DNA from: Pirellulales bacterium
GTDB lineage: Bacteria > Planctomycetota > Planctomycetia > Pirellulales > UBA1268
Reading direction: 5' to 3'
Assembly: GCA_016779265.1 (NCBI GenBank)
Contig: JADHNY010000022.1
Coordinates: forward strand, 1-44,375
Length of the DNA: 44,375 bases
This document shows positions 24,479 through 34,178 of this stretch, piece by piece. The notes beneath the pieces are model-generated. The model searched no databases. It saw nothing but the letters and a program-made list of their open reading frames with translations, and had not been told where the DNA came from. A program made the translations under genes and the position numbers. The number at the start of each line of letters is the position of its first letter. Positions within the stretch are counted from its first letter, which is position 1.

Positions 24479-24955
24479 ATGAAGTTTTCCGATTTTGTGG
24501 CGGTCGATGCGATCCGCTCCAACGTTCAGGCAACCTCCAAAGAAGAGGTGATCCGCGAGATGGCCTCGGCCCTGGTCGAGGCTGGCAAGATCACGCGGGA
24601 GCAGCTTGAGAGCATCGTCAAGGCGATCATGAAACGCGAAGATCTCGGGAGTACCGGGATCGGACGCGGCGTGGCCGTCCCGCACACCAAGCATCCCAGC
24701 GTGGATCGGCTGGTGGGCACGGTTGCAATCAGCCAAGGCGGGATCGACTTCGAGAGTCTCGATGGCGAGCCTGTCCAGCTGTTCTTTCTGCTGGTGTCTC
24801 CGCCCGATCGTCCGGGCGACCACCTGCGGGCGTTGGAGAACATCTCGCGACAGCTCCGCGACGACGCCTTCTGCCGCGATCTCAAGGCTGCTGCTACGCC
24901 CGCTGATGTGCAGCATCTGCTTGAAGAGGCTGACCGTCAGGGAGTGGCCACGTAA
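24479..24955 (+). CDS. ptsN: PTS EIIA component of the PtsN (EIIA-Ntr) type
   Basis: The 158-residue cytoplasmic phosphocarrier has the EIIA-fructose/Ntr fold. The phosphorylated His is His69 in GVAVPHTKHPSVDRL, preceded by DLGSTGIGRG as in PtsN proteins. LFFLLVSPPD and HLRALENISRQL are conserved later. There is no EIIB or EIIC domain attached and none in the neighbourhood, so its role is likely regulatory rather than sugar uptake. It lies between hpf and ptsH, only six bases from ptsH, so it should be phosphorylated by that HPr. I used the ATG at 24479, where homology starts; an upstream in-frame codon at 24437 is unlikely. Confidence 0.92.
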   Translation: MKFSDFVAVDAIRSNVQATSKEEVIREMASALVEAGKITREQLESIVKAIMKREDLGSTGIGRGVAVPHTKHPSVDRLVGTVAISQGGIDFESLDGEPVQLFFLLVSPPDRPGDHLRALENISRQLRDDAFCRDLKAAATPADVQHLLEEADRQGVAT

Positions 24956-24961
24956 CTGATC

Positions 24962-25309
24962 ATGGACAACACCCCACCGAACGCCGCCGAACCCGTCACC
25001 CAGGCTCCTGGGCAGGCTGAGGCTGCGCCGCGAACGCGTGAGGTGACCGTCGGCAGTCCGCAGGGGCTGCATGCTCGGCCAGCCGACCTCGTGGCCCGTG
25101 AGGCCCGACGGTGGCAGTCGCGGATTGAGTTTGTGGGTAGCTCGCATCGTGCAGATGGGAAAAGCATTCTCGACCTGCTCTCACTTGCGGCTGCTGAGGG
25201 AACTCGCCTCGTCATCGAAGCGACCGGCCCTGACGCAGAGCAGGCTCTGGCTGCCATCGGGCGGCTGTTTGAGCAGAACTTTCACGAATCACAGACAGCT
25301 CACGAGTAA
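24962..25309 (+). CDS. ptsH: Phosphocarrier protein HPr
   Basis: The 115-residue protein carries phosphate from enzyme I to EIIA. The HPr domain follows a 25-residue Pro/Ala/Glu-rich extension. GLHARPA (35-41) contains His37, the EI-phosphorylated residue. GKSILDLLSLAAAEGT (66-81) contains Ser68, exactly 31 residues later, which corresponds to the regulatory Ser46 phosphorylated by HPr kinase in Firmicutes. The unusual N-terminal extension and short C-terminal tail make it longer than the typical 85-90 residues. The ATG lies six bases after ptsN, so the two are translationally linked. No hprK gene is in the window. Confidence 0.94.
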   Translation: MDNTPPNAAEPVTQAPGQAEAAPRTREVTVGSPQGLHARPADLVAREARRWQSRIEFVGSSHRADGKSILDLLSLAAAEGTRLVIEATGPDAEQALAAIGRLFEQNFHESQTAHE

Positions 25310-25629
25310 GAAACCGTCCGTTTCGGACACAGACCGTTCATAGGAAAGACAGAGAGTTCATCAGTCATCGCTATGCGGGGATGCTGATCGCGGTAACTGA
25401 AAGCCTGCGATCTCCTCGACGGTGCGGCCGACTGGTGAACATGGAAGACCGCTTCCGACGTGGAGGCGGTTAGAGATGCCGGCCGGTGCCGGCGGGATCG
25501 ATCAAGGCCTCTGAAGGACGCAGGGAACGCGACAGTTGGGGATGGTTGTTCGTAGGAGCAGCCGCCCCTGCTGATCAGAGGCCCATTGAAGCTCGCTCGG
25601 TTTGCTGGCTGGCGCGAAAAGACTGCGTC
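25310..25629 (+). other. ptsH-ptsI intergenic region (320 bases) with hairpins
   Basis: No credible gene. GTCCG-TTT-CGGAC lies just after ptsH (about 25316-25328). Two stronger hairpins follow: ACCGCTTCC (25448-25456)/GGAGGCGGT (25462-25470), nine pairs with one G-T and loop GACGT; and GCCGGC (25478-25483)/GCCGGC (25488-25493), loop CGGT. The ptsI start lies 136 bases later. This is unusually long for adjacent pts genes and may be a structured leader or hold a second promoter. Confidence 0.55.
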
Positions 25630-27369
25630 ATGCTCAGACTACAGGGAATAGCTGTTTCGCCAGGTGTCACCATCGGTGAAGCGCTCGTGCTCGACAGCGA
25701 GGGGTTTCGGATCCCGCGTCGGTTCGTTGCTCGAAGTGCGGTCGATACCGAGCTTGAACGTCTCGCAAATGCGATCGAAGAGACGGCCCGCGACATACAG
25801 CGGAATCGCGATGCGGTAAAGGGTGAGCTTGGTGATCAGTATGCCGCCATCTTTGATGCGCACATCGCGATGCTCCGCGATGATCGGCTGATTGGTGAGC
25901 TCAACAGTGCGGTGAGAGACCGCAACTGGTGGCCTGAATATGCGGTGAGCCGCACCCTGCGGAGGTATGCCAAGGTTTTCCAAAACCTCGACAACCACAT
26001 CTCCCAGCGGGCACACGACATCTACGACATCGAGAAGAGTCTGCTCCGCAACCTGCTGGGGCATCGCCGCGAGACGCTCGCGGAGATTTCTCAGCCGGTG
26101 GTGGTGCTCGCTCACAACCTCACGCCGAGTGAAACGGCCAACCTCGACCGGCGATTTGTGCAGGGCTTTGCCACGGAGTTAGGAGGTCCTGGTAGCCACA
26201 CAGCGATTGTGGCAGAAGGCTTCGGGATCCCGGCAGTCGTGGGCGTTGGGCCGTTTCTTGCGGACGTCTCTGGTGGTGAGCCAGTGATTCTTGATGGCCA
26301 TCAGGGCGTGGTCATCCTGCAGCCTGATGAAGAGACCATCGCTCGCTACAAGCTGGAGGTGGAGGCCGCTGAGACCGTGGCTGCCTCGCTTGGGCGGCTC
26401 CGCGATCTCCCGGCAGAGACCACTGACGGGGCGCGTGTAAGCATCATGGGCAACATCGAGTTCCCCAGCGAGGTGGTGGCCTGCCAGCAGCAAGGATGTG
26501 ATGGAATTGGGCTTTACCGAACGGAGTTTCTCTACCTCACCAGTCGGCACGAGCCAACCGAGGAAGACCACTTCAATGCGTATCGGGAAGTGGTCGAGTC
26601 GATGGAGGGCAAGCCCGTCGTGATCCGCACCCTCGACCTGGGTGCCGACAAGATGCTCACCGAGACAACACCCGAAGAAGAGCGAAACCCATGCCTGGGG
26701 CTGCGGAGTATTCGGCTCTCGCTGCGGCAGCTGCCGATGTTTCGCACGCAGCTGCGGGCGATCCTACGGGCGAGCGTGTTGGGAGATGTGCGGGTGATGT
26801 TTCCGCTGATCTCAACAATCGTCGAACTCCGTCAGGCGAGGATGGTCCTTGCGGACGTGATGGAGGATCTTGCAGAGCATGACATCGCATTTAATCGCGA
26901 TCTGCCCGTCGGCATGATGGTGGAGACGCCGGCGGCAGCAGTGATGCTCGATACCTTTATTCGCGAGGTGGACTTCGTGTCGATTGGCACGAACGACCTC
27001 ATTCAATACACCCTGGCTGCCGACCGTGGAAACAAGGAGGTCGCTGATCTTTACAGTGCCTGCGATCCGGCAGTCTTGAGGCTTCTCCAGCAGTCGCTGA
27101 ACGTGGCGGCTGCGGCTGGAGTCCCTGCCAATGTGTGTGGCCAGATGAGCGGCAGTGTGATGTTCACGCCACTGCTGCTCGGGCTGGGGCTTCGGAACCT
27201 GAGTGTGCCGGCCTCTGCCATTCCCGAAGTGAAACAGCTCTGTCGGAGCGTCTCTGCGGTGGAGTGCCGCGGAGTCGCCCAGCGTGCGCTTGAGATGGAT
27301 AGCGCCCGCGAAGTGAAGGCGTTTCTGCGCGATCAGTTGAGACGGGTCTTAGCCCAAACGATCGGCTAA
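25630..27369 (+). CDS. ptsI: PEP-protein phosphotransferase (PTS enzyme I)
   Basis: The 579-residue enzyme transfers phosphate from PEP to HPr in the cytoplasm. The N-terminal part has the HPr-binding helices and the swivelling domain with His190 in GGPGSHTAIVAEGFGIPAVVG. The C-terminal PEP-binding barrel has GLYRTEFLYL (294-303), RTLDLGADK (333-341) and GTNDLIQYT (453-461). The catalytic Cys503 is in VCGQMSG, where most enzymes have CGEMAGD, so Glu is replaced by Gln. The domain order and length are those of standard EI, with no GAF domain as in PtsP. The start at the ATG at 25630 matches family N-termini. It lies 62 bases before rng. Confidence 0.95.
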   Translation: MLRLQGIAVSPGVTIGEALVLDSEGFRIPRRFVARSAVDTELERLANAIEETARDIQRNRDAVKGELGDQYAAIFDAHIAMLRDDRLIGELNSAVRDRNWWPEYAVSRTLRRYAKVFQNLDNHISQRAHDIYDIEKSLLRNLLGHRRETLAEISQPVVVLAHNLTPSETANLDRRFVQGFATELGGPGSHTAIVAEGFGIPAVVGVGPFLADVSGGEPVILDGHQGVVILQPDEETIARYKLEVEAAETVAASLGRLRDLPAETTDGARVSIMGNIEFPSEVVACQQQGCDGIGLYRTEFLYLTSRHEPTEEDHFNAYREVVESMEGKPVVIRTLDLGADKMLTETTPEEERNPCLGLRSIRLSLRQLPMFRTQLRAILRASVLGDVRVMFPLISTIVELRQARMVLADVMEDLAEHDIAFNRDLPVGMMVETPAAAVMLDTFIREVDFVSIGTNDLIQYTLAADRGNKEVADLYSACDPAVLRLLQQSLNVAAAAGVPANVCGQMSGSVMFTPLLLGLGLRNLSVPASAIPEVKQLCRSVSAVECRGVAQRALEMDSAREVKAFLRDQLRRVLAQTIG

Positions 27370-27376
27370 CAATCAC

Positions 27377-27405
27377 GGGCCTACGAGGCCCCGCCGCAAA
27401 CGGCG
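27377..27405 (+). promoter_or_regulatory. Double hairpin leader before rng
   Basis: GGGCCT (27377-27382)/AGGCCC (27386-27391), loop ACG, is followed directly by CGCCG (27392-27396)/CGGCG (27401-27405), loop CAAA. The pair ends 26 bases before the rng ATG. Either a ptsI terminator/attenuator without a T run, or a 5' UTR element for autoregulation as in E. coli rne; both are inference. Confidence 0.5.
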
Positions 27406-27431
27406 TATCAAGCCTGAAAGGAAACAAACGA

Positions 27432-29063
<1,632 letters not shown>

Positions 29064-29081
29064 CCCCGATTCCTAGAAAGA

Positions 29082-29114
29082 GCCTGTTTTCGCCGTGAAG
29101 GCCGCTGTTTTTTT
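29082..29114 (+). terminator. Weak hairpin with T7 run after rng
   Basis: GCCT (29082-29085) and AGGC (29099-29102) can pair; TTTTTTT follows at 29108-29114. The stem is short, so this is only a candidate intrinsic terminator separating rng from rplU. Confidence 0.3.
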
Positions 29115-29216
29115 CTTGGGAAAGGCTCTGCCCCCCTTTCTTCGAAACATTTTTTGGGCTAATCTTCGGGGCTCTCGGTTTCCACACCCCGTTTCCGACT
29201 CCTGTGAGTGACTTCG

Positions 29217-29582
29217 ATGGCTGACTCCGCGTCTGACTCCGCTGCTACGATGGCTGAATCCGCACAGCTCTACGCTGTTGTTGCCGACAGCGGACGGCAG
29301 TTCACCGTGCGTGAAGGCCAGGAACTCGAGGTTGCTTTCCGGCATGTTCCCGCTGGCGAGGAGATCGTTTTCGATCGCGTGCTGGCGGTGAACAAGGAAG
29401 GTGCGATGACGCTCGGCACGCCTGTTGTTGAGGGCGCGAGCGTCAAGGCCGAGGTGCTCGGCGTGAAGCAGGGCGACAAGATCTACGTGCAGAAGTTCCG
29501 CCGTCGCAAGAACTACCGTCGTCGGACCGGTCACCGTGAACTGGTGACCCGCGTGCGAGTGGCTTCGATCCAGGCTGGCTGA
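29217..29582 (+). CDS. rplU: 50S ribosomal protein L21
   Basis: L21 binds 23S rRNA in the large subunit. QLYAVVADSGRQFTVREG and the basic C-terminal KFRRRKNYRRRTGHRE segment are diagnostic. From the ATG at 29217 the product is 121 residues, with a Ser/Asp/Ala-rich extension of about 17 residues before the usual start; the next in-frame ATG at 29250 would give nearly the canonical length, and a GTG at 29208 is also possible. No clear ribosome binding site decides. In most bacteria rpmA (L27) follows rplU; here the next gene is the convergent ubiD-like gene, so rpmA lies elsewhere. A separate promoter in the 153-base gap after rng is likely. Confidence 0.93.
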   Translation: MADSASDSAATMAESAQLYAVVADSGRQFTVREGQELEVAFRHVPAGEEIVFDRVLAVNKEGAMTLGTPVVEGASVKAEVLGVKQGDKIYVQKFRRRKNYRRRTGHRELVTRVRVASIQAG

Positions 29583-29618
29583 ACCACCGATCCACGCCGG
29601 CGAAACCATGCAGCGGGC

Positions 29619-29649
29619 GGCTGAGGAGTTCTGCAGAGAACCTTCAGCC
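29619..29649. terminator. Hairpin between convergent rplU and ubiD-like genes
   Basis: GGCTGA (29619-29624) pairs with TCAGCC (29644-29649), and after a small internal loop GTTCT pairs with AGAAC around loop GCAG. It contains the stop codon of the ubiD-like gene. Candidate bidirectional terminator without a T tract. Confidence 0.45.
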
Positions 29650-31545
29650 GAGGAGTGTGGCGAGGGGCTGTCCAGCTCGACAGAGCTCGTCGACTGCCTG
29701 TGTGACCGCGGGATCTTCCTCAACGGGTGGGGCGTGGTGTGGCTTGAGCCGCGCATCGATCACCAACGGCCCGTGGCAGCCCCAGTGTTTCTGGTGGATC
29801 GCCTCGTCGACGCCGTGCACATCGGCAGCAGGGTTTGAGCGAGTGAAGGTCACCCACAGGAAGTTGGCAAGCGATGCGGCAGTGAATGCCGCATCATCAA
29901 CGACAACGATCAGCGGCCAGCTGCGGAGTGGGTGTGACGCGTGAATCGCTTTGGTGAGTCGCGTGATCTCCGCTGACCAAGGGGATGTGGCACAGGCCTT
30001 CCAGATCGCGGCGTCTCCCTCACCCGGCGCAACATGCAGGCTCGGCCTTGGATCGATCTGTGGCCCGCGGATGGCGACGACGCCGGGAAGGCAGACCGCG
30101 GGCTCTGCAAATCCATCGGGCAAAGCGATCCCCGACGGGAGCTCCCGAGGGAGTTCCCGAACAGCCGGTCCACGGGCAGCGACCACCAGCTTGCTGCCGG
30201 TGTTGAGTCCACTGCCCGAGTAGTCGAGTGTGTCGATCGTGGTCTCGGTGTGGAAGTGGCAGTCACGCCGCCAGTCTGCTCGGCTGAGCAGATGAGAAAA
30301 CATCTCTTCGACGTTGTGGGCATCGATACCAGGGGCATCCCCCTCCGCAACGATCATGAGATACTTCGCCAATGAAAGCTGCCCTTGGCCAAGGATGGCC
30401 GAGGCTTGGGTGAGCAGCTCTGCGGGGCGATCACTTGTTCGCCAAGGCAGGTAGCGTTCGCTTCCCACCGCCAGTAGCAGCGGGTGGACCCCGGAGGCGT
30501 CGACCGCATGCACGCTCTTTACCCCAGGTAAGACTGTGGGGATGACCGGTCCGGTGAGTTCGTGGACGAGCCAGCCAAAGAGTGTGTCTTCCTGCGGAGG
30601 ACGGCCCACCACTGTCACTGGCCAGATGGCCCCCTCGCGGTGCCAGACATGGTCGACCCGCATCAGTGGGAAGTCGTGCTGCCTCGCGTAGTAACCCAGA
30701 TGGTCACCAAAAGGGCCCTCAGGCTTGGTGGCGCCCGGCAGGACGGTGCCCTCGATCACAAAATCGGCGTCCGCGTAGATGCTCGGCCGGCCTGGCCTGC
30801 GAATCATGGGGATTCGATGGCCCGCCAGCACGCCAGCAAATGTCAGTTCTGGCAGGCCCTCAGGCAGGGGCATCACGGCTGAGGGAGCCATTGCCGGCGA
30901 GCCGCCGATAAAGACCGCGACCTTCAGCGGCTCACCCCGCCGCATTGCAGCGGCATGATGGATGCCGATGCCACGGTGCAGCTGGTAGTGCAGTCCGATC
31001 TCTCGGTCTCTCTCGTAGCTGTTGCCCGCAAGCTGCACCCGATACATCCCCAGGTTGCTCCGTTTGGGGCTGGGTGCATCTGGGTCTTCGGTGTAGACCG
31101 CTGGGAGGGTAATAAATGGGCCTCCGTCGCCTGGCCAGCTGACAACCCCGGGCAGTTGTGAGATTGTGGTCGAATGGGCCATCACGGGCCCTCGTGAGAC
31201 CCGCTTGGGGAGCATCGAGAGGGCATCAAGGGGCGCTCGCCAATACCGCCATGGCTTCTGGGCTGCTTGCGAGGGGTCGACCTTCAGTTCGACAAGACGC
31301 TTCACGCGGTCGAAGCTGTCGGCAAAGATTCGCTCAATCCGCGACTGCGTGCCGTAGAGATTAATCAAGACCGGGAAGGCCGAGCCCTTCGGTTGCGTGA
31401 AGAGCACCGCCGGACCGCCTCTGCGAAAGAGCCGCCGCTGGACCTCGGCGATCTCCAGGTGCGGATCGATCGGATGATCGATTTCGATGAGTTCGCCTGC
31501 CTGTTGCAGGCCGCGGCAGCAGTCACGGAGGTTGCGAAATCCCAT
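29644..31545 (-). CDS. UbiD-family (prenylated-FMN) decarboxylase
   Basis: The 633-residue product has the UbiD fold: an N-terminal domain beginning MGFRNLRDCCRGLQQAGEL, a central prFMN-binding domain and a C-terminal multimerisation part. LHYQLHRGIGIHH (the Arg-bearing segment) and EGPFGDHLGYY (with the essential acidic residues) are the family active-site motifs. Such enzymes reversibly decarboxylate unsaturated or aromatic acids. It is longer than E. coli UbiD (about 497), with extra C-terminal sequence, so the substrate is uncertain; a menaquinone or futalosine-pathway role is possible. No UbiX gene adjoins it. I chose the ATG at 31543-31545, where homology starts; ATGs 13-14 codons upstream are alternatives. 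It is divergent from the NHL gene. Confidence 0.9.
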   Translation of the reverse strand: MGFRNLRDCCRGLQQAGELIEIDHPIDPHLEIAEVQRRLFRRGGPAVLFTQPKGSAFPVLINLYGTQSRIERIFADSFDRVKRLVELKVDPSQAAQKPWRYWRAPLDALSMLPKRVSRGPVMAHSTTISQLPGVVSWPGDGGPFITLPAVYTEDPDAPSPKRSNLGMYRVQLAGNSYERDREIGLHYQLHRGIGIHHAAAMRRGEPLKVAVFIGGSPAMAPSAVMPLPEGLPELTFAGVLAGHRIPMIRRPGRPSIYADADFVIEGTVLPGATKPEGPFGDHLGYYARQHDFPLMRVDHVWHREGAIWPVTVVGRPPQEDTLFGWLVHELTGPVIPTVLPGVKSVHAVDASGVHPLLLAVGSERYLPWRTSDRPAELLTQASAILGQGQLSLAKYLMIVAEGDAPGIDAHNVEEMFSHLLSRADWRRDCHFHTETTIDTLDYSGSGLNTGSKLVVAARGPAVRELPRELPSGIALPDGFAEPAVCLPGVVAIRGPQIDPRPSLHVAPGEGDAAIWKACATSPWSAEITRLTKAIHASHPLRSWPLIVVVDDAAFTAASLANFLWVTFTRSNPAADVHGVDEAIHQKHWGCHGPLVIDARLKPHHAPPVEEDPAVTQAVDELCRAGQPLATLLG

Positions 31546-31662
31546 AGGTTGATGGCCAAGCGGACGCGGTGGAACCTGCGGCATCATAGTCGTGGCAGAC
31601 GGTCTCGACAGGAGGCTACAATCCCGGCCGTGTTGGGATCCTTGCCTGCTTTGGAGACTGTG

Positions 31663-32802
31663 ATGTCTGCTCCCGGTTCAGAAAGCCATGATTCAGCCGC
31701 CTATTCGCGGCGCCGGTTTGTTGCTGGGGCAGCCTTGTCCGCAGCCGCAGCCGCCGTTTCAGCACGGCCTGCCGCAGCGCGGGTGCGTCGCTTTGCCAAC
31801 GAGACGATTCTCGGCGACGGCGACCACACATTCCGTGTGAAGCACCACTTCCCACAGCTGCCCGACCGCTTCACCTGGCAGACCACCCACAATGTCGCTC
31901 TCGACAGCAGTGGTCACCTGTATGTGATCCATGAAGGCCAGAAGGACCTCAAGGATCACCCTGCGATTTTTGTGTTTGATGCCGAAGGAACCTTCGTGCG
32001 GGCCTTTGGTAGTGAGTTTCAGGGAGGCGGCCACGGCATTGAGGTCCGCCGCGAGGGCAATGAGGAGTTTCTCTACGTTTGCGGCTACCAGGGTGTGAAG
32101 GCCTTTGCCAAGCTGACGCTGGCGGGTGAGATCGTCTGGTATCGCAAGGCTCCGATGGAGTCCGGCGTGTATGCCGAGGGGGAAGACATCTCCACCACGC
32201 CCACCTGGAATCGCCAGGGCTTTCTGCCGACAAACATCACGTTCCTTGAGGACACGGATGTGGGCGGCGGTGGCTTCTTCCTGGCTGATGGCTACGGATC
32301 GTTTCGCATTCACCGCTACGACACTGCTGCCCGCTGGCAGAGCTGCTTCGGCGGGCCGGGTGAGGGGGAGGGCACTTTCGCCACGCCGCATGGCCTGTGG
32401 ATCGATCGCCGTGCTGCGGCGGATGGTTCTGCTCGCGAGCCGAAGCTCGTGGTCACGGATCGCGCCCACAACACCCTGCAGGTCTTTGGGCTTGATGGCA
32501 GTTACGAGAAGACCGTCACGGGCTTTGGTTTGCCAGCCAACATCGACACCTGGAAGAACCTGCTGGTGGTGCCTGAACTGAAGGCCTGTGTGACGCTGCT
32601 CGATGAGGACTATCGGCCGATTGTGCAGCTTGGTCGGGCGGTTGAGCGACTCAACGAGGTTGAGAATCTCCGTAGCAAGCCAGACCAGTGGCGTGATGGT
32701 GAGTTTGTGCATCCGCATGACGCATGCTTCACACAAGAGGGTGACATCTTTGTGGCGGAGTGGGTGGCCACTGGCCGCGTGACCAAGCTTGAGCGGGTCT
32801 GA
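31663..32802 (+). CDS. Tat-exported NHL-repeat (beta-propeller) protein
   Basis: The 379-residue protein begins with a twin-arginine signal: SRRRFVAGAAL (15-25) followed by an Ala-rich hydrophobic stretch ending ARPAAA. The mature part is an NHL-type propeller with units such as HNVALDSSGHLYVIHEG, GTFATPHGLWIDRR and HPHDACFTQEGDIFVAEW. This resembles the peptidyl-alpha-hydroxyglycine lyase-like NHL group, but that lyase activity cannot be assumed. Tat export implies folding or cofactor loading before export. GGAG at 31653-31656 stands six bases before the ATG at 31663; the open frame extends upstream into antisense ubiD sequence and that extension is rejected. Its stop overlaps the rarA start by one base (TGATG). 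Confidence 0.88.
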   Translation: MSAPGSESHDSAAYSRRRFVAGAALSAAAAAVSARPAAARVRRFANETILGDGDHTFRVKHHFPQLPDRFTWQTTHNVALDSSGHLYVIHEGQKDLKDHPAIFVFDAEGTFVRAFGSEFQGGGHGIEVRREGNEEFLYVCGYQGVKAFAKLTLAGEIVWYRKAPMESGVYAEGEDISTTPTWNRQGFLPTNITFLEDTDVGGGGFFLADGYGSFRIHRYDTAARWQSCFGGPGEGEGTFATPHGLWIDRRAAADGSAREPKLVVTDRAHNTLQVFGLDGSYEKTVTGFGLPANIDTWKNLLVVPELKACVTLLDEDYRPIVQLGRAVERLNEVENLRSKPDQWRDGEFVHPHDACFTQEGDIFVAEWVATGRVTKLERV

Positions 32803-34169
32803 TGGCCGACCTGTTTGCCGCGTCACGTGCCAAAAATGTTGCCCGGGCAGCGCCGTTGGCAGCTCGCATGCGGCCGCGTCGGCTCGCTGAGTACGTGGGC
32901 CAAGAGCATGTGGTCGGTGAGGGCAAGCTGCTTCGGCGGCTGATTGAGGCAGACCGGCTCGGTTCGGTGATCCTTTATGGTCCTCCGGGTGTCGGTAAGA
33001 CGACGCTTGCCGAGATCATTGCCACTGAGACGAGTCGTCGGTTTGTCGAACTCTCGGCAACGGCCTCAGGTGTGAAGGAACTCCGCGAGGTCCTTGAGGG
33101 TGCTCGGCGACGGCTGGAGGACGACGGACAGAAGACCTGTCTGTTCATCGATGAGATCCATCGCTTCAACAAGGCCCAGCAGGATGTGCTGCTGCCAGAT
33201 GTGGAGAGCGGCGTGATCGCGCTGGTGGGAGCAACGACCCAGAATCCATTTTTTGCTCTCACCTCTGCCCTCGTGAGCCGCAGCCGCATCTTTGAACTTC
33301 AATCGCTCGCTGCTGCCGAGATCGCCGAGGTGTTGCGGCGAGCGGTGGCCAGTCGTGAGCATGGCTTTGGCAATGAGCAGGTCGAACTGCAGGAAGACGC
33401 GCTCGCGTTTTTAGTGGAGACCTGCGATGGCGATGCACGGCGAGCACTCGGCGGCTTGGAGGTGGGCGTGCTCTCCACGAAGGAGCGGCCGCTGATCTTC
33501 ACGCTGGACCTGGCTCGCGAAAGCGTGCAGCAAAAGGCAATGGTCTATGACGCCGGTGACACCCACTACGACTGTGCCAGCGCCCTGATCAAGAGCATCC
33601 GTGGCAGCGACGTCGATGCGGGGCTCTATTGGCTTGCTCGCATGCTGGAGGGAGGCGAAGATCCGATGTTTCTTGCCCGTCGGCTGGTGATCCTCGCCAG
33701 TGAAGACATCGGCAATGCCGACCCGCGAGCTTTGATGCTGGCGACTGCGGCGATGCAGGCCACGCAGTTTGTGGGGCTGCCGGAGTGTCAGCTGACGCTC
33801 TCGCAGGCGGTGATCTATCTGGCGCTGGCGCCCAAGAGCAACGCCTGCACGACCGCGATCGGAGCGGCTCGCCGGGATGTCCGTGAAAAGCAGTCGATCC
33901 CGGTGCCGCGTCATCTGCAAGACAAGCACTACTCCGGAGCGAAACGGCTTGGTCGAGGCGAGGGCTACACCTACGCCCACAATGCCCCCGATGCGATTGC
34001 GGCCCAAGACTATCTGGGTGTTGAGAAAGAGTATTACGAGCCGACGGATCGCGGGCTGGAGCGTCAACTCGCCGAGCGGCTGGCGGAGATTCGCAGGCGG
34101 CTGCGTGGGGATGAGAACTCCCAGGATGCTCATCAGACTGGGGGCCGCAGCCCGCACGAGCACTCATAA
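32802..34169 (+). CDS. rarA: Replication-associated recombination protein A (RarA/MgsA)
   Basis: The 455-residue AAA+ ATPase acts at stalled replication forks, related to clamp loaders and eukaryotic WRNIP1. Walker A GPPGVGKTT is at 60-68, and Walker B FIDEIHRFNKAQQDVLLP starts at 115. GATTQNPFF gives sensor 1, and the C-terminal half has the RarA tetramerisation helices with IKSIRGSD, ASEDIGNADP and the conserved HYSGAKRLGRGEGYTYAHN region. The first residues, MADLF, match the family. The ATG overlaps the TGA of the NHL gene, so translational coupling is likely though the functions seem unrelated. It is followed by dtd, whose Shine-Dalgarno overlaps the rarA stop. Confidence 0.96.
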   Translation: MADLFAASRAKNVARAAPLAARMRPRRLAEYVGQEHVVGEGKLLRRLIEADRLGSVILYGPPGVGKTTLAEIIATETSRRFVELSATASGVKELREVLEGARRRLEDDGQKTCLFIDEIHRFNKAQQDVLLPDVESGVIALVGATTQNPFFALTSALVSRSRIFELQSLAAAEIAEVLRRAVASREHGFGNEQVELQEDALAFLVETCDGDARRALGGLEVGVLSTKERPLIFTLDLARESVQQKAMVYDAGDTHYDCASALIKSIRGSDVDAGLYWLARMLEGGEDPMFLARRLVILASEDIGNADPRALMLATAAMQATQFVGLPECQLTLSQAVIYLALAPKSNACTTAIGAARRDVREKQSIPVPRHLQDKHYSGAKRLGRGEGYTYAHNAPDAIAAQDYLGVEKEYYEPTDRGLERQLAERLAEIRRRLRGDENSQDAHQTGGRSPHEHS

Positions 34170-34178
34170 GGAGGTGTG

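Noticed and set aside
24038-25147. Minus-strand open frame of 369 codons across hpf, ptsN and ptsH
   Set aside because: Three recognisable genes with intact active sites occupy the other strand; this frame has no domain and mirrors their codon bias.
29137-29165. Possible -35/-10 promoter for rplU (TTTCTT, 17 bases, TAATCT)
   Set aside because: The -35 hexamer matches consensus at only two positions, so it is not reported as a feature.
31267-31662. N-terminal extension of the NHL protein
   Set aside because: Antisense to the ubiD-like gene; the Tat signal starts just after the ATG at 31663, which has its own ribosome binding site.
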